From NCBI GenBank assembly GCA_022579005.1, contig MU401540.1, positions 1 to 64,000 of the forward strand: DNA of 64,000 nt, in the 5' to 3' direction. Origin of the DNA: Poronia punctata (taxonomy: Eukaryota > Ascomycota > Sordariomycetes > Xylariales > Xylariaceae). Below are positions 11,450 through 23,907 of the stretch, piece by piece (position 1 is the first letter of the stretch; each line of letters starts with the position of its first letter). A program made the position numbers and the translations under genes. Under the pieces are notes generated by a model. That model ran no database searches, had not been told where the DNA came from, and saw nothing but the letters and a program-made list of their open reading frames with translations.

Positions 11450-13108
11450 CGCTTGATTACATCTCTATCCAACTTTCAAGTCATCGAACCTGGGGAACAA
11501 GCAAGGCAGGTCAGACGCGGGCTGCTGCGGGATCTGGCAGATTTTGATAGCGATTCTAGGATACCAAGTAATACATGCCTTAAATGATCTTATTTATCCC
11601 GTATTCATAACGTACATGTGCACTCTGGTTCCCGCATAGTTGCGCCTACTGAGGCCGAAGCTGCGCTACACTGCAGTATCACGAAGGCCCAGGCTTGCGT
11701 AACTAAACCTGTTGGGCAGAGGGTGTTTCACAGGTCCTTGAACCAACACGAAAGCGTCTTGAATTTCACTTTAGCAACATAAATGTCCGGACTCCGCATA
11801 GTCTCGGATCGTTTCCCCGCGCTGCTTCCTGTATGAATACGTAGTACAGACCACTCTCTTTAGACCCCATTCCTGATAGCAAATACCTACTCAACAACAC
11901 TTCGCCGCGTGTTATCGATTCTTGATCCTTTGAGTTGCTTACGTCACATTACGTTCAATCCCATACGTGGGTCGATGCGAGCCATACGAGGAGGAAATAT
12001 ATGTCAAGCAACAGAGTCCACAGAGGTTTGTAATGAGATTTGTTGGCATAATGTCTCTCGTGATTTGCCTGCGACTTTATGAATGTCTACTATGTATGCT
12101 TTGACTGTAAGTTTATAGGTAATTCATTTATAACCCATACATATATTTAGGAATTATCTACGTGTACAACGTCGATAGACTTTGGCCGGAGTACCTACTG
12201 TAAATCTTGAACTTCAATCATCCCAGCTAACATAACTTCATTTATATATGTACTCGTATGATACGTACTCGTACGAGTATATTTCTGGGTTGGGACATCT
12301 GGAAACCTACGTGTCCATACAAGTCCCACTACAGCTCAGGGTACCTGCAAGTAGCTTCTGTACCTGAGCCCGTTGCACTAGGTTGTCCAAATTAAGGCAC
12401 TTGGTGGGCCTGGTGTGCTCCTTGTACCGTGTACACAGGTAATGTATTGAACCGACCTTGATAATTGGATAGGTTGTCACTTTTACTGTCGGTTTAGTGA
12501 CTTGGATAAGTAACGCGGCACCTAGCCACTACCTCTTACGAGTAGATGAGGCTCACGCTCAACTTCAACGTTAAAGGGATTTCAAACGTTTATTTGCAAC
12601 TAACGTCTATTATTTCCGGCTATCTCTTAACCTTTTAAACGTTGACGCACCTTAACCCTCGATCAACTGTCAATTTACCCTTTACTACAACCTGCGAGGG
12701 CTGGTACAGAACTTGACTTGCCTTTAGACAGCACATCGCGCCCACAGCCGAACCGCCGGTGTCCAGATCAACCTACTCGTAATCGTCTCGCCCAACTCCC
12801 CCCTCCGAACTTCATCAATGTGATTCTGCGGCCGGGTTTCGATCATTACCTGTGAACTGCCACTCCCTCGGCACTCGGTTTCCCGCATTTGCCGTTGCTT
12901 ACCTCACAGTTAGCCTTTTGAAGACTCCCTTGACTGGTCACGCTGTTAGGGACTCTTGGGGCATTCCGACCACGCCCGCGCCATTCCTTGATCCCATTCT
13001 TATCTCGACAACCACCAATGCGATACTCGATTTCCAATCTCTAGCGGTTGTTTGCTTGGAAATCCTCAGCCTTCGCTAATATTGCTCAGGGTGTACTGAG
13101 CTGTTTCC
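11450..13108. other. intergenic, 1.66 kb
   Basis: 3' flank of the Pex22-like gene and long 5' flank of SPT20. It contains a small palindromic cluster around 12250-12285 (repeats of TACTCGTA/TACGAGTA). Open frames at 12852-13079 (+) and 12846-13037 (-) mirror each other and are not supported as genes. Confidence 0.6.
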
Positions 13109-16100
13109 ATGGCGCCGGTTGTGGTGACGGCTGTACCGGCACCTGTGCCTCCCAAGATTAAACGGCCGCCTTCTGCTACGGTGCAGACAAATGGCGCTTC
13201 TACGTCGCAGACAGCGGCGTCCCCTTCCATTCAGTCGAAGAAGTCATCGCCCACCGTAGCACCGAAGAACAACCAGTCGTCGAATTCGGGAGATGCGGGC
13301 CCTAAAGCAGCGTCTAGCGGCGCAAGTCGTCCTGCCGCCGCTCGCGCTCGACCTGATAATACCCTAGCTGCCTCCGCGTCTCGGAATCAGGCAAACTATG
13401 GCGCACCTCGGACCAATGGCGTGGCGGGTCATGACCCTAAATCGCTCCCGTTCGAATCCCCTCCCGCAGGTCAGAACACAATGTTCACTTGTCGCGAGGC
13501 TTTAGGCTAACATCTCTTAGCAATTACGGACGCATACGTTCTCAAGAAGTTCTCGGGAAACCCGCCGTCGTTGATTCTACATTTGCATCCAACGCATTTT
13601 CGCTTTGACCAACAAGAGGGCACGTTTTCGTACAAATCGCCCATGAGACTTTTCCTTGAAAACATTCGTGAAAGAAGAGTGCCCCATGAACTACTAGAGT
13701 ATCTTGTTTCCAGCGGGGTACGGTTTTATCAAGGTTGTCTAATTGTGCAAATTCATGATCATCGGCCGGCGGCAGAGTCCAAAGAAGTAGCTCGGCCAGA
13801 GGAGAAGCCGAACTCAAGTATTCCGTTCTCCATCCACAACTATAACCCCTATGTCACACCATCTCCTTATATGCCCTATCCAAGTGGGAACATGCACGGA
13901 AGTGAGCAAGAGAAGACAGAGGCGCATAAATCAGCCGCCGCAGATCGGGATACTGGTGATCAGGGTAGCTCCACTGGAAACACTTTACCTAGCAAAGTGC
14001 AGAGTGCCAAGGAGCTTCCGGACGAGAAAATCTTTACCGTGGTGCTCTATCCAAGTTCAGAGTCTTTATTCAGAGGACTGATGATCGAGGTGATGGCCAA
14101 AAAAGGAGTTACCGAGTCTGGAGCTGGTACTGACATATCCACAATGCCGCCGCCGACACCAGTGTCTACCGTTCCCCCAACGCAATCGGCAGGGAGCATG
14201 GCACCCCCAGCAAAGAGGGTGAAACGGGAAAAAACAGGGCTTAGCAGCAGCGATTTGTATGCAGCGGAGGGGGAAATATTGTTAGCAACAACCAGTCCGC
14301 TCCAGCTTGCCGTCCCCAAGAGTAGAGAGGACGCAATTGCGCATATAAGTCAGCTGTCCGACCCCAAGCACTCTGACCCCCCACCCAAGCCTAAGACGAG
14401 AAAGCGGACCGTTGCAGAGAGGGAAGCGGACAAGGCCTTGGCAGAAGACCAAGAGAGATTCATGCTTACCTTCGATGAGCGTCTCTCCTCTTCCAAATCT
14501 GGCCAGGGAGCCGCCGATGGTGTGGATGGCAATGGCCCCTCGGGTGGCTCTTCTTTTGAACCTCGGTTCGAGAGATTCAATGCCCTCGACGTCATCAAGA
14601 AAACTCACGCCGAAAAGAAAGAGCAGGAACAGCTACGGCAAGCTGAGAATGAACGCAAAGTAGCGTTACAAAAACAGGAGCAACAAGCCCTGCAGCAGCG
14701 CCAACAGGCTGAGCTCGAGGCTAAGCGCCGCGAGGATGTACGGACTGCAGCAACGCTGCGGGCATCCCAGGAGTCTGCCCAACGTCAGTTATTAGCTCAA
14801 CAACGTGCTCAAGCTCACCAACAACAGGCCCAAGCCCAAGCAGCCGCTCAAGCCCAAGCACAACAACAACAGGCTCAAGCTCAAGCCCAGGCTCAAGCCC
14901 AGGCTCAAGCTCAAGCTCAAGCTCAAGCTCAAGCCCAGGCACAAGCACAGGCCCAAGCACAGGCCCAAGCCCAAGCCCAAGCTCAAGCCCAGGCGCAAGC
15001 CGCACGTTCGCCTGCAAATACTCAGCTCAACCAGATGCCCCAAGCTTCCCACGGCCACCCGATGCAAAATGGCGCCATGTCTGCCGTACAAGCCCATCGT
15101 TTCGGCGCAGGGGTTTCGCAGCCCCAGGTCTCTTCGCCCATACCAGGACAGAACACACCCCAAAACATGTCAAGTCCCATGGTAGGCAACATTCCCATGG
15201 CACAGACTAACTCCGGAATGGGCGCAAGTCCACAGAGGCCCTCGCCAGTGGTTCAGAACCAGGGTCCCATGTCAGTGCCCATGGCTGTCAGTATGTCAGC
15301 GCGAGGTAGCCAACAGAGCCATCCGTCTGGCACACCGCGCATGCCGAGCGCTACGCCCCAGATACCGCACGGTACCCCGATCAACAGGCCAATTTCTACT
15401 CCTCGTATGACGCAGGCCAGTCCGCCACCTGGTATGGTAGCGGCACATAGCTCGCCGATGGGCCAAAGCATGCATATGGGCAACCAGGGCATTAACACTC
15501 CCGGAACGCCACAACATTTCATGACAGCACAGATGGTGGCTCAACAACGACAACGGCAGCTCATACAACAGAACCAACAGCTCCAGGCCATGCAGAATGG
15601 AGTGATGAACGGGCAAGGTCAACAGCTATCAGCTCAGCAGATGTACCAAAATCAACAACAGCAGATGCTACGGCAGCAAATGATGTACAGAGCGGGGCAA
15701 AATCCAGCCATGTTCAACAACGCCCAGCAGGCCGCGCTGCAGCAGTTTCAACAAGCCCAGCTGCAAGGGCAGATGGCTGGTCAGGGGCAGATGGCGGGGC
15801 AGATGGCGGGACAAATGGCAGGACAGCACGTGGGCAATCCAAACTTTGCCAACATGGGTATGAATGCTCAGTTGCTGGCCCAGCAGCAGCAACAGCAGCA
15901 GCATATGCAGCGGGCGCAAATGAGGCCCAATGCGGTGGCGAACATGCAACAGTTCCAGAATCAAATGCGAGCGCGACAACAGCAACTGTACCAAGCTCAC
16001 GCCCCCAAAGTTATTGCACAGTACGGCTCAGAGGCCAACATTCCCCCGGACGTTATGGAGAACCTTAAGAATTCAATCTCCCAAAAAGCACAAGCGGATG

Positions 16101-16141
16101 TCATGAACATGCGTAGAATGCAGCAGTTGCAGTTACAACAG

Positions 16142-16182
<41 letters not shown>

Positions 16183-16222
16183 GCAGCAGCAACAGCAACA
16201 TCAGCAACATCAGCAACATCAT

Positions 16223-16267
<45 letters not shown>

Positions 16268-16309
16268 AATGAGCTGGGGAATATGGGAATGCTACAACAA
16301 GGCATGTAG
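13109..16309 (+). CDS. spt20: SPT20, SAGA complex scaffold subunit, 2 exons
   Basis: Exons 13109-13469 and 13521-16309 (intron GTCAGA...CTTAG, 51 bp) give 1049 aa. After a Ser/Pro/Ala-rich N-terminus, the Spt20 domain starts at about residue 121 with AITDAYVLKKFSGNPPSLIL and HLHPTHFRFDQQEGTFSYKS, continues through ELLEYLVSSGVRFYQGCLIV, and ends near EKIFTVVLYPSSESLFRGLM. The rest is low complexity: a long Gln-Ala dipeptide tract (about 551-614), Met/Gln/Gly-rich stretches, and a C-terminal poly-Gln tract (about 991-1036). Spt20 holds together the SAGA coactivator, which acetylates histones and delivers TBP. Long Q-rich tails are normal for filamentous-fungal homologues. The start is the first ATG and gives a typical MAPVVV N-terminus. 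Many overlapping frames on both strands here are artefacts of the repeats. Confidence 0.93.
14812..15000 (+). repeat. hexanucleotide tract encoding (Gln-Ala)n in SPT20
   Basis: CARGCY hexamers encode an almost uninterrupted Gln-Ala dipeptide tract. Synonymous differences (CAAGCT, CAAGCC, CAGGCT, CAGGCG) show the tract is not freshly expanded throughout, but the even period makes it prone to slippage. Confidence 0.9.
16132..16266 (+). repeat. CAG/CAA tract encoding C-terminal poly-Gln of SPT20
   Basis: Mixed CAG/CAA codons encode about 45 residues, nearly all Gln, with a few His (CAT) interruptions midway. The final stretch is a purer CAG run ending at 16266, the most mutable part. Confidence 0.92.
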
Positions 16310-17579
16310 GAAGATAAGAGCGCCGACATTGTTTAGTTCTGGTTGTTAAGATGTGGTTGTCCCAAGCCCGCTCTTGGGCCCCTACTATACATGCATCTTA
16401 CATCTTGATGTGGTCGTCTCAGGAAAAGTCTGATTTTCAATATTTTGGGTCGGCGTTAGGTCATTATATAACATTTCGGGGCAGCGTGAGGATGGTTTTG
16501 ATATACCCCTTTCACAGGTGTTCAAGGCGTACACCTACCATTTCAGATGTTCTTGTCTGCACAACAAGTTGGCCAACCCCGCAGGTTGTGGCTGTAACCG
16601 GTGTCCGCCAGATTGCTGGGTTATGTTATCCTTTCGAGCTACCTACGGGTATATTAGTTGACTCGGCGGTCTTTTCGGGTAACTGGTCCAGCATTCGGTA
16701 GGGGGCCAACATAAAATGAACAGTTTAATGAAAGTTATGTATAATGTCTAAAGGATACGCACAACTGGTGACTTGGAACAAATTACATGTCGCCATATGT
16801 ATTCTAAGCCCAAAGATGGCATACACGTGAGTGACGACTCGCGATATATGGTAGTAAATGTCGAGCCCCGGAGCCACAACCAACCATCCCGTTCCGAGTA
16901 CAACTTAAGTAGCAGCCGGAGGAATGTCACGTGCGTTGAGAAATAATAGGGTGTGTTGTTTTGTAGACACTGTAACATACGGACTGTGCTGGCACTTGTG
17001 TCATGCATGCCAAGCGACGCCAAGCCACCTTATTTCCTAGCGGAAGGCAGGGGCCGCCCCTGTACCGTGACTCCGTGAGCAATGACGATACCAAGAGCCA
17101 GGCGTGCTCAGGCAAAGTTGTCATCTACCCATCCATTTCGCCCATGTCAAGTGGCTCTTGATCAGGTGTTTCTATACATCCCATAATATTCAAGTTTACT
17201 ACAGCACCAGACAGTGGCTAGCGACACGTGCTACCCATCTAGATCTAGGTTGTAGGCATTTCCCAGACACGTATATCCCTTAGCATCGGGCGAGGCTGCC
17301 TCCGATCCCCTTTTCAGCCTATTATTCCGCGCGTTGTTCGACGCATCCTAGAGCTTTACCTATCTTCACCTTCGTTATATCGGGCCAACCCTGCCTCGGC
17401 GATCTAGAACGCGGTGACGGAACCGATTACGATATATCCGATAGGTACGGCGCCTTTCCTCATCGCCAGACATTTCCCGCGCCGCTTACGATATCAAGGA
17501 ACCCACCAGTACCGCGTCCGGACATTTGCGCACATTTCCCCTCGCTTTCGCTCGCCGCTTTGGCCCATAGACCGTCACG
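16310..17579. other. intergenic, 1.27 kb
   Basis: 3' flank of SPT20 and 5' flank of ATG27. The 116-codon frame at 16351-16701 has no recognisable features. No RNA gene was found. Confidence 0.6.
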
Positions 17580-18820
17580 ATGAAATTCTCCAAGATATCA
17601 AACGCGGACGTCGCGCTATTCCTTGCTCTTCTCCTGGCCCCGCTGCCAGTTGCCTCGATGTTTAGATGCAACCATATCGTATCAGACGGGCAACAGTATA
17701 ACCTGGAAAAGCTAGGCGGGCCTCACTCCGTCGTCACATCGTGGCCGGATGGCGAAATTCTACATAATACCACATATACTGTCGATATCTGCAGGCCTTT
17801 GAAACGGAACAAGGACATTAGCAAGGCGGACCAATGTCCACAGGGATCGAGGGGTGAGTGCCCACAGCCGAAAGCAACTTGGAAACAAGAATGCGGTCAA
17901 CTAACCCATGGCGTCCGTCAGTGTGTGCCATCAGACGCTTGATTAAGCCCGGAGAGGAGGTCGACACGATTGAAAAGACCACGGCACTTGCAGGCGACAT
18001 GATCGGCGGCGGGTCCCTGGACCCCGTCGTGTCGCGTCTCGGCAAAGTCGACCCCGATTCTGGCAAAGAGGGGCTACGCGTGATTCTGAAGGGTGGCTTC
18101 AGTAAGACCGAAACGGGCACCAAGCGGAAACAAAGTACCGTCATCGATTTCGTCTGCGACAAGGAACGCGAAGGAACCGAGGGTGAGTATGACCCGGAAG
18201 ATAAGTATGAGCCCGGCGACGATTCGGACAATGAAGCCCTCGAGCAGTCCCGCGCACTCAAGGCCCGAGCCGACGAGGAAGAGGACGAGGAAGAGGACGA
18301 CAAGCCGTCCAGGGAAGTACAGCTCGGCCTCGATAATGATCCTAGCCTTCTTTTCGACCGGTACGGCCCTAGCGATAGTGATACAAAGGTGGACGTCTTG
18401 CATCTTACCTGGTCTACCAAGCATGTCTGTAAGAGCACGAAGGACGACGGCTCGGACGGCTCGGACGGCTCGGACGGCTCGGACGGCGATCAGGATGGTG
18501 GCAAGGATGACGATGAGCCCAAGAAGTCAAGCTCTCACTGGGGGGCATTCACATGGATTGTCATTCTGTAAGTTACAAGCCGGCACGTTTTTTTGCTAGC
18601 CTATGCTAACAGGGTGTCAAAAAGCGTCTTCTTTGGTACAGCAGCGTATTTGATATTTGGTTCCTGGCTTAACTACACCCGCTACGGCGCAAGAGGCTGG
18701 GACTTGCTTCCACATGGCGATACCATTCGCGAAGTTCCCTACTTGATGAAAGAATGGACACGGCGTGTTCTTAACACTGTCCAAGGCAGTGGAAGTCGCG
18801 GGGGGTACAGTGCCGTCTAA
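17580..18820 (+). CDS. atg27: ATG27, type I membrane protein of autophagy, 3 exons
   Basis: Exons 17580-17853, 17922-18567 and 18625-18820 give 371 aa. The N-terminal signal peptide is MKFSKISNADVALFLALLLA followed by a Pro/Ala cleavage region. The lumenal domain has paired cysteines (MFRCNHI, VDICRPL, ADQCP, VCAIRR, DFVCDK, HVCKST), as in the mannose-6-phosphate-receptor-like fold of Atg27. An acidic linker and a (Ser-Asp-Gly) repeat precede the single membrane span (FTWIVIL...FFGTAAYLIFGSW). The cytoplasmic tail has YGARGWDLLPHGD and ends in YSAV, the tyrosine-type sorting signal known from yeast Atg27. The protein cycles between Golgi, vacuole and Atg9 vesicles. The last intron offers two in-frame acceptors (18612 and 18624). 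The second was chosen because GCTAAC at 18604-18609 makes a good branch site for it; the first would add VSKS-type residues. Confidence 0.92.
18449..18484 (+). repeat. 9-bp x4 coding repeat in ATG27
   Basis: Four perfect copies of GGCTCGGAC starting at 18449, 18458, 18467 and 18476 encode Gly/Ser-Asp repeats in the lumenal stalk just before the membrane span. Confidence 0.9.
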
Positions 18821-19950
18821 TCATGGCCGGGGGATCATGGACGTCGTCGACTATTCATATTTGGCTGGGTGGCGTTTATACACGTGTTTGAAACAGGGTT
18901 CCCAGGGTAAGCGGCGATCACATAGAGGGAGATCCCCGGCGAGTGTAGGAGACCATGGAGACACATATCTTCCAAAGAACGGTGACCAGTTCGCCTTTTT
19001 TTCCCTCTGCAAACCGCCAAGTTATTGGTTTTTGGATTATACAATAGTATGTAAATGTACATAATATCTTTCTCTAGCCTTTAAAGAACATTTATTTATT
19101 CCTTCACAATTTTTCCGCGCTGGACGTATGCCATTATGTAGCTCGAGTTCTCCCGTCATTCTACCTACTAGTTAAAATACCTATCCTACCCCATGTACCT
19201 AGCAAAGGAACATATCCACCGACGTTGTACACTTTATACCTAAGGTAACACTTTATAAATTTATGGTTTGTACAAAAGGGGGTTCCTATCCGAATAGGGG
19301 GCTGTAAGTCCCTCTTGGCAAATTCCGACAGGTTCGACACTCTTTGCTACAAGTTTTTTTTTTTTTTTTTGGTATATGCCTCCTAAACATCAGGAGGTTA
19401 GGTAAGTAGGTAACCGTGAACAAAAGAAGACGTATGGGTTAGGTAAGGTGAAGTAAGGTAGGTAGGTAGGTACCCATCTGCCGTAACCCGGGTCCGGGTC
19501 CGGAGAAGTGGCGGGTGGGGATGACGGGCACTGCACTGTCTCGGGTACGAATATAAGTAAGTACCTTAATTAGGTCACTCTTGATAGAAAAAGTCCTACG
19601 TCTCTACCGGTATTTACCGTTTTGACGAGTGTGTGTTTCTTGCAATTCTTTCGTGTAAGATGTATAAACAATACGTAGGTGCCAAAGAAGTGTAAGGTAG
19701 GTAGGTAGGTAGTTATTGAAGAATCCGGGCGCAGGCGAAGGGAACATGATTGTGGGGGGGGGTTTTCGTTTACAGAGCCCAGTGAAAAAGCAAGTCTGGA
19801 CCATAATATACGAAACACACTGCCGTTTTGTGTGATGAGGGGATGTGGAAGTTTAAAATGGGAATATATCGAAACGAAATGATATGATATGTAAACACCG
19901 TGAAACTATTTAGAACCCTAAATACATGTATGTATAGTGGGACATCGAGA
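18821..19950. other. intergenic between convergent ATG27 and GH95 genes
   Basis: Shared 3' flanks. It holds a T17 run (19354-19370) and several short (AGGT)n microsatellites (about 19457-19474 and 19695-19713). Small open frames here (for example 19570-19818 minus) are not supported. Confidence 0.6.
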
Positions 19951-22562
19951 TCAACCGGCTCGCGTTATAACAAACTCCGACCCCTTCTTGCCTTCAAGCA
20001 ATATGAATTGCGCGGGCCCATCCCCGTCCGAGACCTCGATTTCCTCACCCCCATCATCACCTCCAATAGGTGTACCTCCAAGCGTTACATATGCGCTATT
20101 CCCCTTGAGACTAGTGAGAGTGGCATTGACGAGATTCGCCTCGCCATCCCAGAACACGTCTACCTCGAAACCACCACGGGCTAGAAGACCCTTGACATGT
20201 CCGCTAGCCCATTGCGAAGGTAGAGCCGGTAGGAGTCGGATCAGGGGGACTTTGTCCTCTTCGTCTCCGAGATAGGCGGGTGTCAGCTCGTCTGAAGCGG
20301 TGGAGACGTACTCGTGGCTCTGCACAAATGTCTCGGCCATGCCGGCTGTTCCGCCAAAGTTACCGTCGACTTGGAAGACGGAGCCTGCGTTGACGTCGAG
20401 GAGAGAGGGGTAATGCGTGAGTTTGGATAGGAGGTGGACTACGCTATCACCGGCTTCATCTGCGTCAAAAGTGCGGGCGGCAAGGGCGATGGCCCATGCT
20501 CGCGACCAGCCTGTGTCGCCACCGCCGCTTTCTAGTCGTCGGCGGATTGTGCCCTTGGCTGCGTCAAAGGTCGTCTTGTTGGATACCGTTATCTGGTTGC
20601 CGGGGTACAGGCCGAATAAAGGCGACCAGTGCCGATGGCCTGGCTCCGTCTCCTCGTAATCCTCTATCCATTCCATGATGCCGCCGTTCGAGTTGGTCCG
20701 GAGTGGGGGGAGCTTCGCCCGGGTCTGCGACACCTCCTCGGCAAGATCGTCATCGTCTATGCCGAGGATCCGCTGGGCGTCCAGAACGATGCCGAATAAT
20801 GTCCAGGCGATCGAGTTATCCATCGTAGGGCCAAGCGTTATGGCGGCCGTTTCCCCGTTAGGTAGGCGGTAGCTGTTCTCGGGGGAGATGGACGGGTTCG
20901 TCACTTTCCAGCCGTTGTATTCGGTCATGAAATCTATGTAGAACAACGCGGCCTCTTGTAGGGCTGTGAAGTGCTGCTTCAGGACGTCGGTATCGCCGGT
21001 GAACTCGTAATAGTCCCAGATATGCGTCACCATCCAGGCGAAACCGGACGGCCACCAGGTGGAGCCCTCGTAGTTATCTTGAGGGGCCGTGTCTCCCCAC
21101 AAATCGGTGTTGTGATGACATACTGCGCCGCGGGTGTCGTACATCTTCTTGGCCGTCGCCTTTCCGGATTCCAGCATCGTGTCGATAAGATCAAATAATG
21201 GCCCGTTTAGGTCGACAAGATCTGTGTCGGCTGTTAGTTCTGTCCTCGGGTGAGAATATCGGATGTGTAAGACCTACTTGTTGCGTAAGATGGCCAATAA
21301 TTCATCTCCAAGTTGATGCTGTATCCGAGATCGTTAGTTAGTTGTACTCTTTAAATGAAGCGGAAAGTTCTTTAGATGCTTCAAAGGTGTAGAGGTTATA
21401 CTTACTTGACCGTGTATTTCGATCCCCATTGAGGATCCATATCCTTATTCCATATACCCTGAAGATTTGGTGGGAGCGTGTTATTCCTCGAAGACGCAAT
21501 AAGGAGGTACCGTCCGAATTGAAAGTTCAGAACGACCAACTCAGGATCGAATTCATCTTCCAATCTGGACATCCGATCTTCAGTAGTCCTAGCTTTCTGG
21601 TCTGACGAGGAGGCACCGATGTTGAGATCTACGCGAGACATGAGTTCTTGGTAATCCTCAACATGAGCCTCCCTAATATCGTCATATTTTTGCTCGGAGA
21701 CGGCGTCTAGGGTTGATAGTACAGCCTCCCGGGGGTCCTCCTTTCTAAAGGTCGTCCAGGCGGTAAAGTATATCCAGGCCTCATCCGCCCCGTCACAGAA
21801 TACGTGGTCGCCGATAGCTTTCACCGTTCCGCCATTGGAGACGACCCTTGCGCCAGAGGAAAAGCCGATCGACTGGGCGCTAGCGCTACCACCGCCCATG
21901 ACGGTGGTGTCAGAGCCGACTCTTTCCGAATAGTCTTCAAATCTGTTGAGGGAATCTCCTTTGTTTAGGTGGATGTTGAAACTGACGGCGCCAGGTTTAC
22001 TAGCAGCAACCCTGATGGCGATTACGTCGGCCGGGCTACTTGCTATGTACTCTCGAGTGTACGTGACACCCGAGGCCGTGTAGTAAATCCCCGACGTACC
22101 ATCGGTGAGATCCAGCCATCTCTCATAGTCTGAGACAGTATTGCTATGGTTCATCCGAATCTGCAAAACGCCCATGGTGTCGAAGTGACGCGTCGAGACA
22201 GGGTTGGCGACGTATGCGTACTGGCCGAGGTTCGCTGCTTCGACTGGGTCGCCGTCCGCAACCAGGGATTGCATCTGTGGCATGTACTCGAGGGCATCTT
22301 GATTGACTCGGGACAGTGGCCCTCCGGACCAAAAAGAGTCTTCGTTGACGTTCAAGTTCTCCGATTGAGCCGAACCAAATACCGCAGCGCCAACTCTACC
22401 ATTCCCAATCATATATGCGTCGCTGTAAGAAGATGCCGACTTTGTCGCCCAGGCTCGGAGCGGCTTCGAAGCAGAGTCGGGGGGCGATATGTCTACCGAA
22501 AGTCCGGTTCGGCATAAGATGCCCAACATCAAGAGGTTCTTCCACATCATGTGCGACGACAT
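19951..22562 (-). CDS. secreted GH95 glycoside hydrolase (alpha-L-fucosidase/galactosidase type), 3 exons
   Basis: Reading from 22562 downwards, exons 22562-21406, 21318-21278 (41 bp) and 21221-19951 join in phase to 822 aa, a usual length for GH95. A signal peptide (hydrophobic LLMLGILCRTGLS after MSSHMMWKN) predicts secretion. The N-terminal domain carries AYMIGNGRVGAAVFG and NEDSFWSGGP. The catalytic (alpha/alpha)6 barrel has NINLEMNYWP at about 386-395 (encoded across the first intron and exon 2), MEWIEDYEETEPGHRHWSPL with the expected acid region, GWSRAWAIALAARTFD, and FQVDGNFGGTAG. Family GH95 removes alpha-1,2-L-fucose or L-galactose from xyloglucan and glycans; which sugar is used here cannot be read off. 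HRHWSPLFGLYPG deviates from the commoner HRHVSHL form. The gene is divergent from the beta-mannosidase. Confidence 0.9.
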
Positions 22563-23907
22563 GGTGACAATTGACTTGCACTCCTATCAGAGGCAGCGGA
22601 GACGGTTTCCAGCAATTACATCGTGTAGGCGCCTCTTTATATAGGGAGTGCGAAAACAGTGGGCAAGCGCCATGGTAATCTAGGCACCCCGGTGGACATG
22701 CTGCAAGTGTCATATATAAATCCCATACAACATCTGTCACTACCAAATATATGGAGTTTAAGCTCCGAGCTGTTAATCACACCGACTTGCGCGTAACTAA
22801 ATAGCTTAAAGTAAGACCAGGACTCGAAGCCCAGGCTCCAGGTACTGACATACTGGGGTGCTAATTCTTGACCCCTGGCGTGCCTGGATGCTACCTTTGA
22901 TTGTTGGAGCACTCGGGGGTTTGATGGCCGAGGAGCGGGCAACATGCAAGTAGGGACCAGGACTAACCTAGGCCTAGCAACACTATGCCAGTAGTTGACT
23001 GGATAATTCCTCAAATCAGGGTTACAATACGACCACCGTTCCTGATTAGCTACATGTAGGTGTTTGCTGGTGAGTAACACAAGTTGGGGAAAGCCGTGCC
23101 ATCGTGACAACGTAACCTACCCGTCTGCCCGTCTATAGTATAGTGTCGATCTGATCCTTCAATCCCCCGCAAATCGCCTCGAGCTGTGCGGAGTTTTGTA
23201 CACGTTATTGTCTGTACCTTAGGTCCTTAGTAGTTAAGGTTCTCTCATTACGGCAGAATTTCTGTTTGTAGAAACGTAGGTCTTAATTAAGAATCGCGAA
23301 AAAGGTATCTGATAGGTAGGATGATAATCCAAGAATAACATTCCCAAGGCATGGCAGCTCTCAAGTCAATTCATATTAACCTTGGTTGACGTCTTCTCCC
23401 ATACATATGCACTTAAGCATTCATATATTTCTATAAACAGTATTCTATTACAGCTCAAGTGATCGTTTTACTCAGTACTGTTCATGTCGTGGCAACGGCA
23501 GGCACCTCAGTCGTCCGCACTTACTATGACCGAAGAGACACGATAAATTTTGACATAATCCAACTTGAATCGGGAAGCAAACTTCAAGATCAGGTAGTTA
23601 CTTCTCTTAGTAATAGTTTTCCACATCCCACTTCATTTATCGGCACCTGCCGTGTGCTTCCACAACAACATGTGCATACCCCTCTCTGCGTGGCCGTCGG
23701 CCCCTCCCCTTGTACATCATAACCCTACCAGGGCAGTTACAATCACGCCCCCCCCCATAAGAACTTGAAAGTCTTTATTCCAAGATATCACACTTGTGAG
23801 AACTGGGTCACTATTGTCCTTCGTGCCAACTCAGCGACAAACTTAGCTTGAAGATTTCTCGTAGTTCGCACCAAAACATCCCCAAAGTCACCAACGAAGA
23901 CGCTGTC
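22563..23907. promoter_or_regulatory. shared divergent promoter region, GH95 and beta-mannosidase
   Basis: 1.35 kb separates the start codons of two glycoside-hydrolase genes transcribed away from each other. It contains matches to the CreA consensus SYGGRG (for example CTGGGG at 22853-22858), which is short and expected by chance at some rate. Binding is inference only. Open frames here (22637-23110 minus, 23459-23722 plus) look like chance. Confidence 0.4.

Noticed and set aside
13451..13480. GTTCGAATCCCC resembling a tRNA T-loop
   Set aside because: It lies in the SPT20 coding exon and no other tRNA arm is present around it.
14721..15185. Leu/Glu- and Leu/Gly-rich frames on both strands within SPT20
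   Set aside because: They are alternative readings of the CARGCY repeat, not genes.
18093..18599. 168-codon Arg/Thr-rich frame within ATG27
   Set aside because: A frame shadow of the acidic ATG27 exon 2; the ATG27 frame has clear family motifs.
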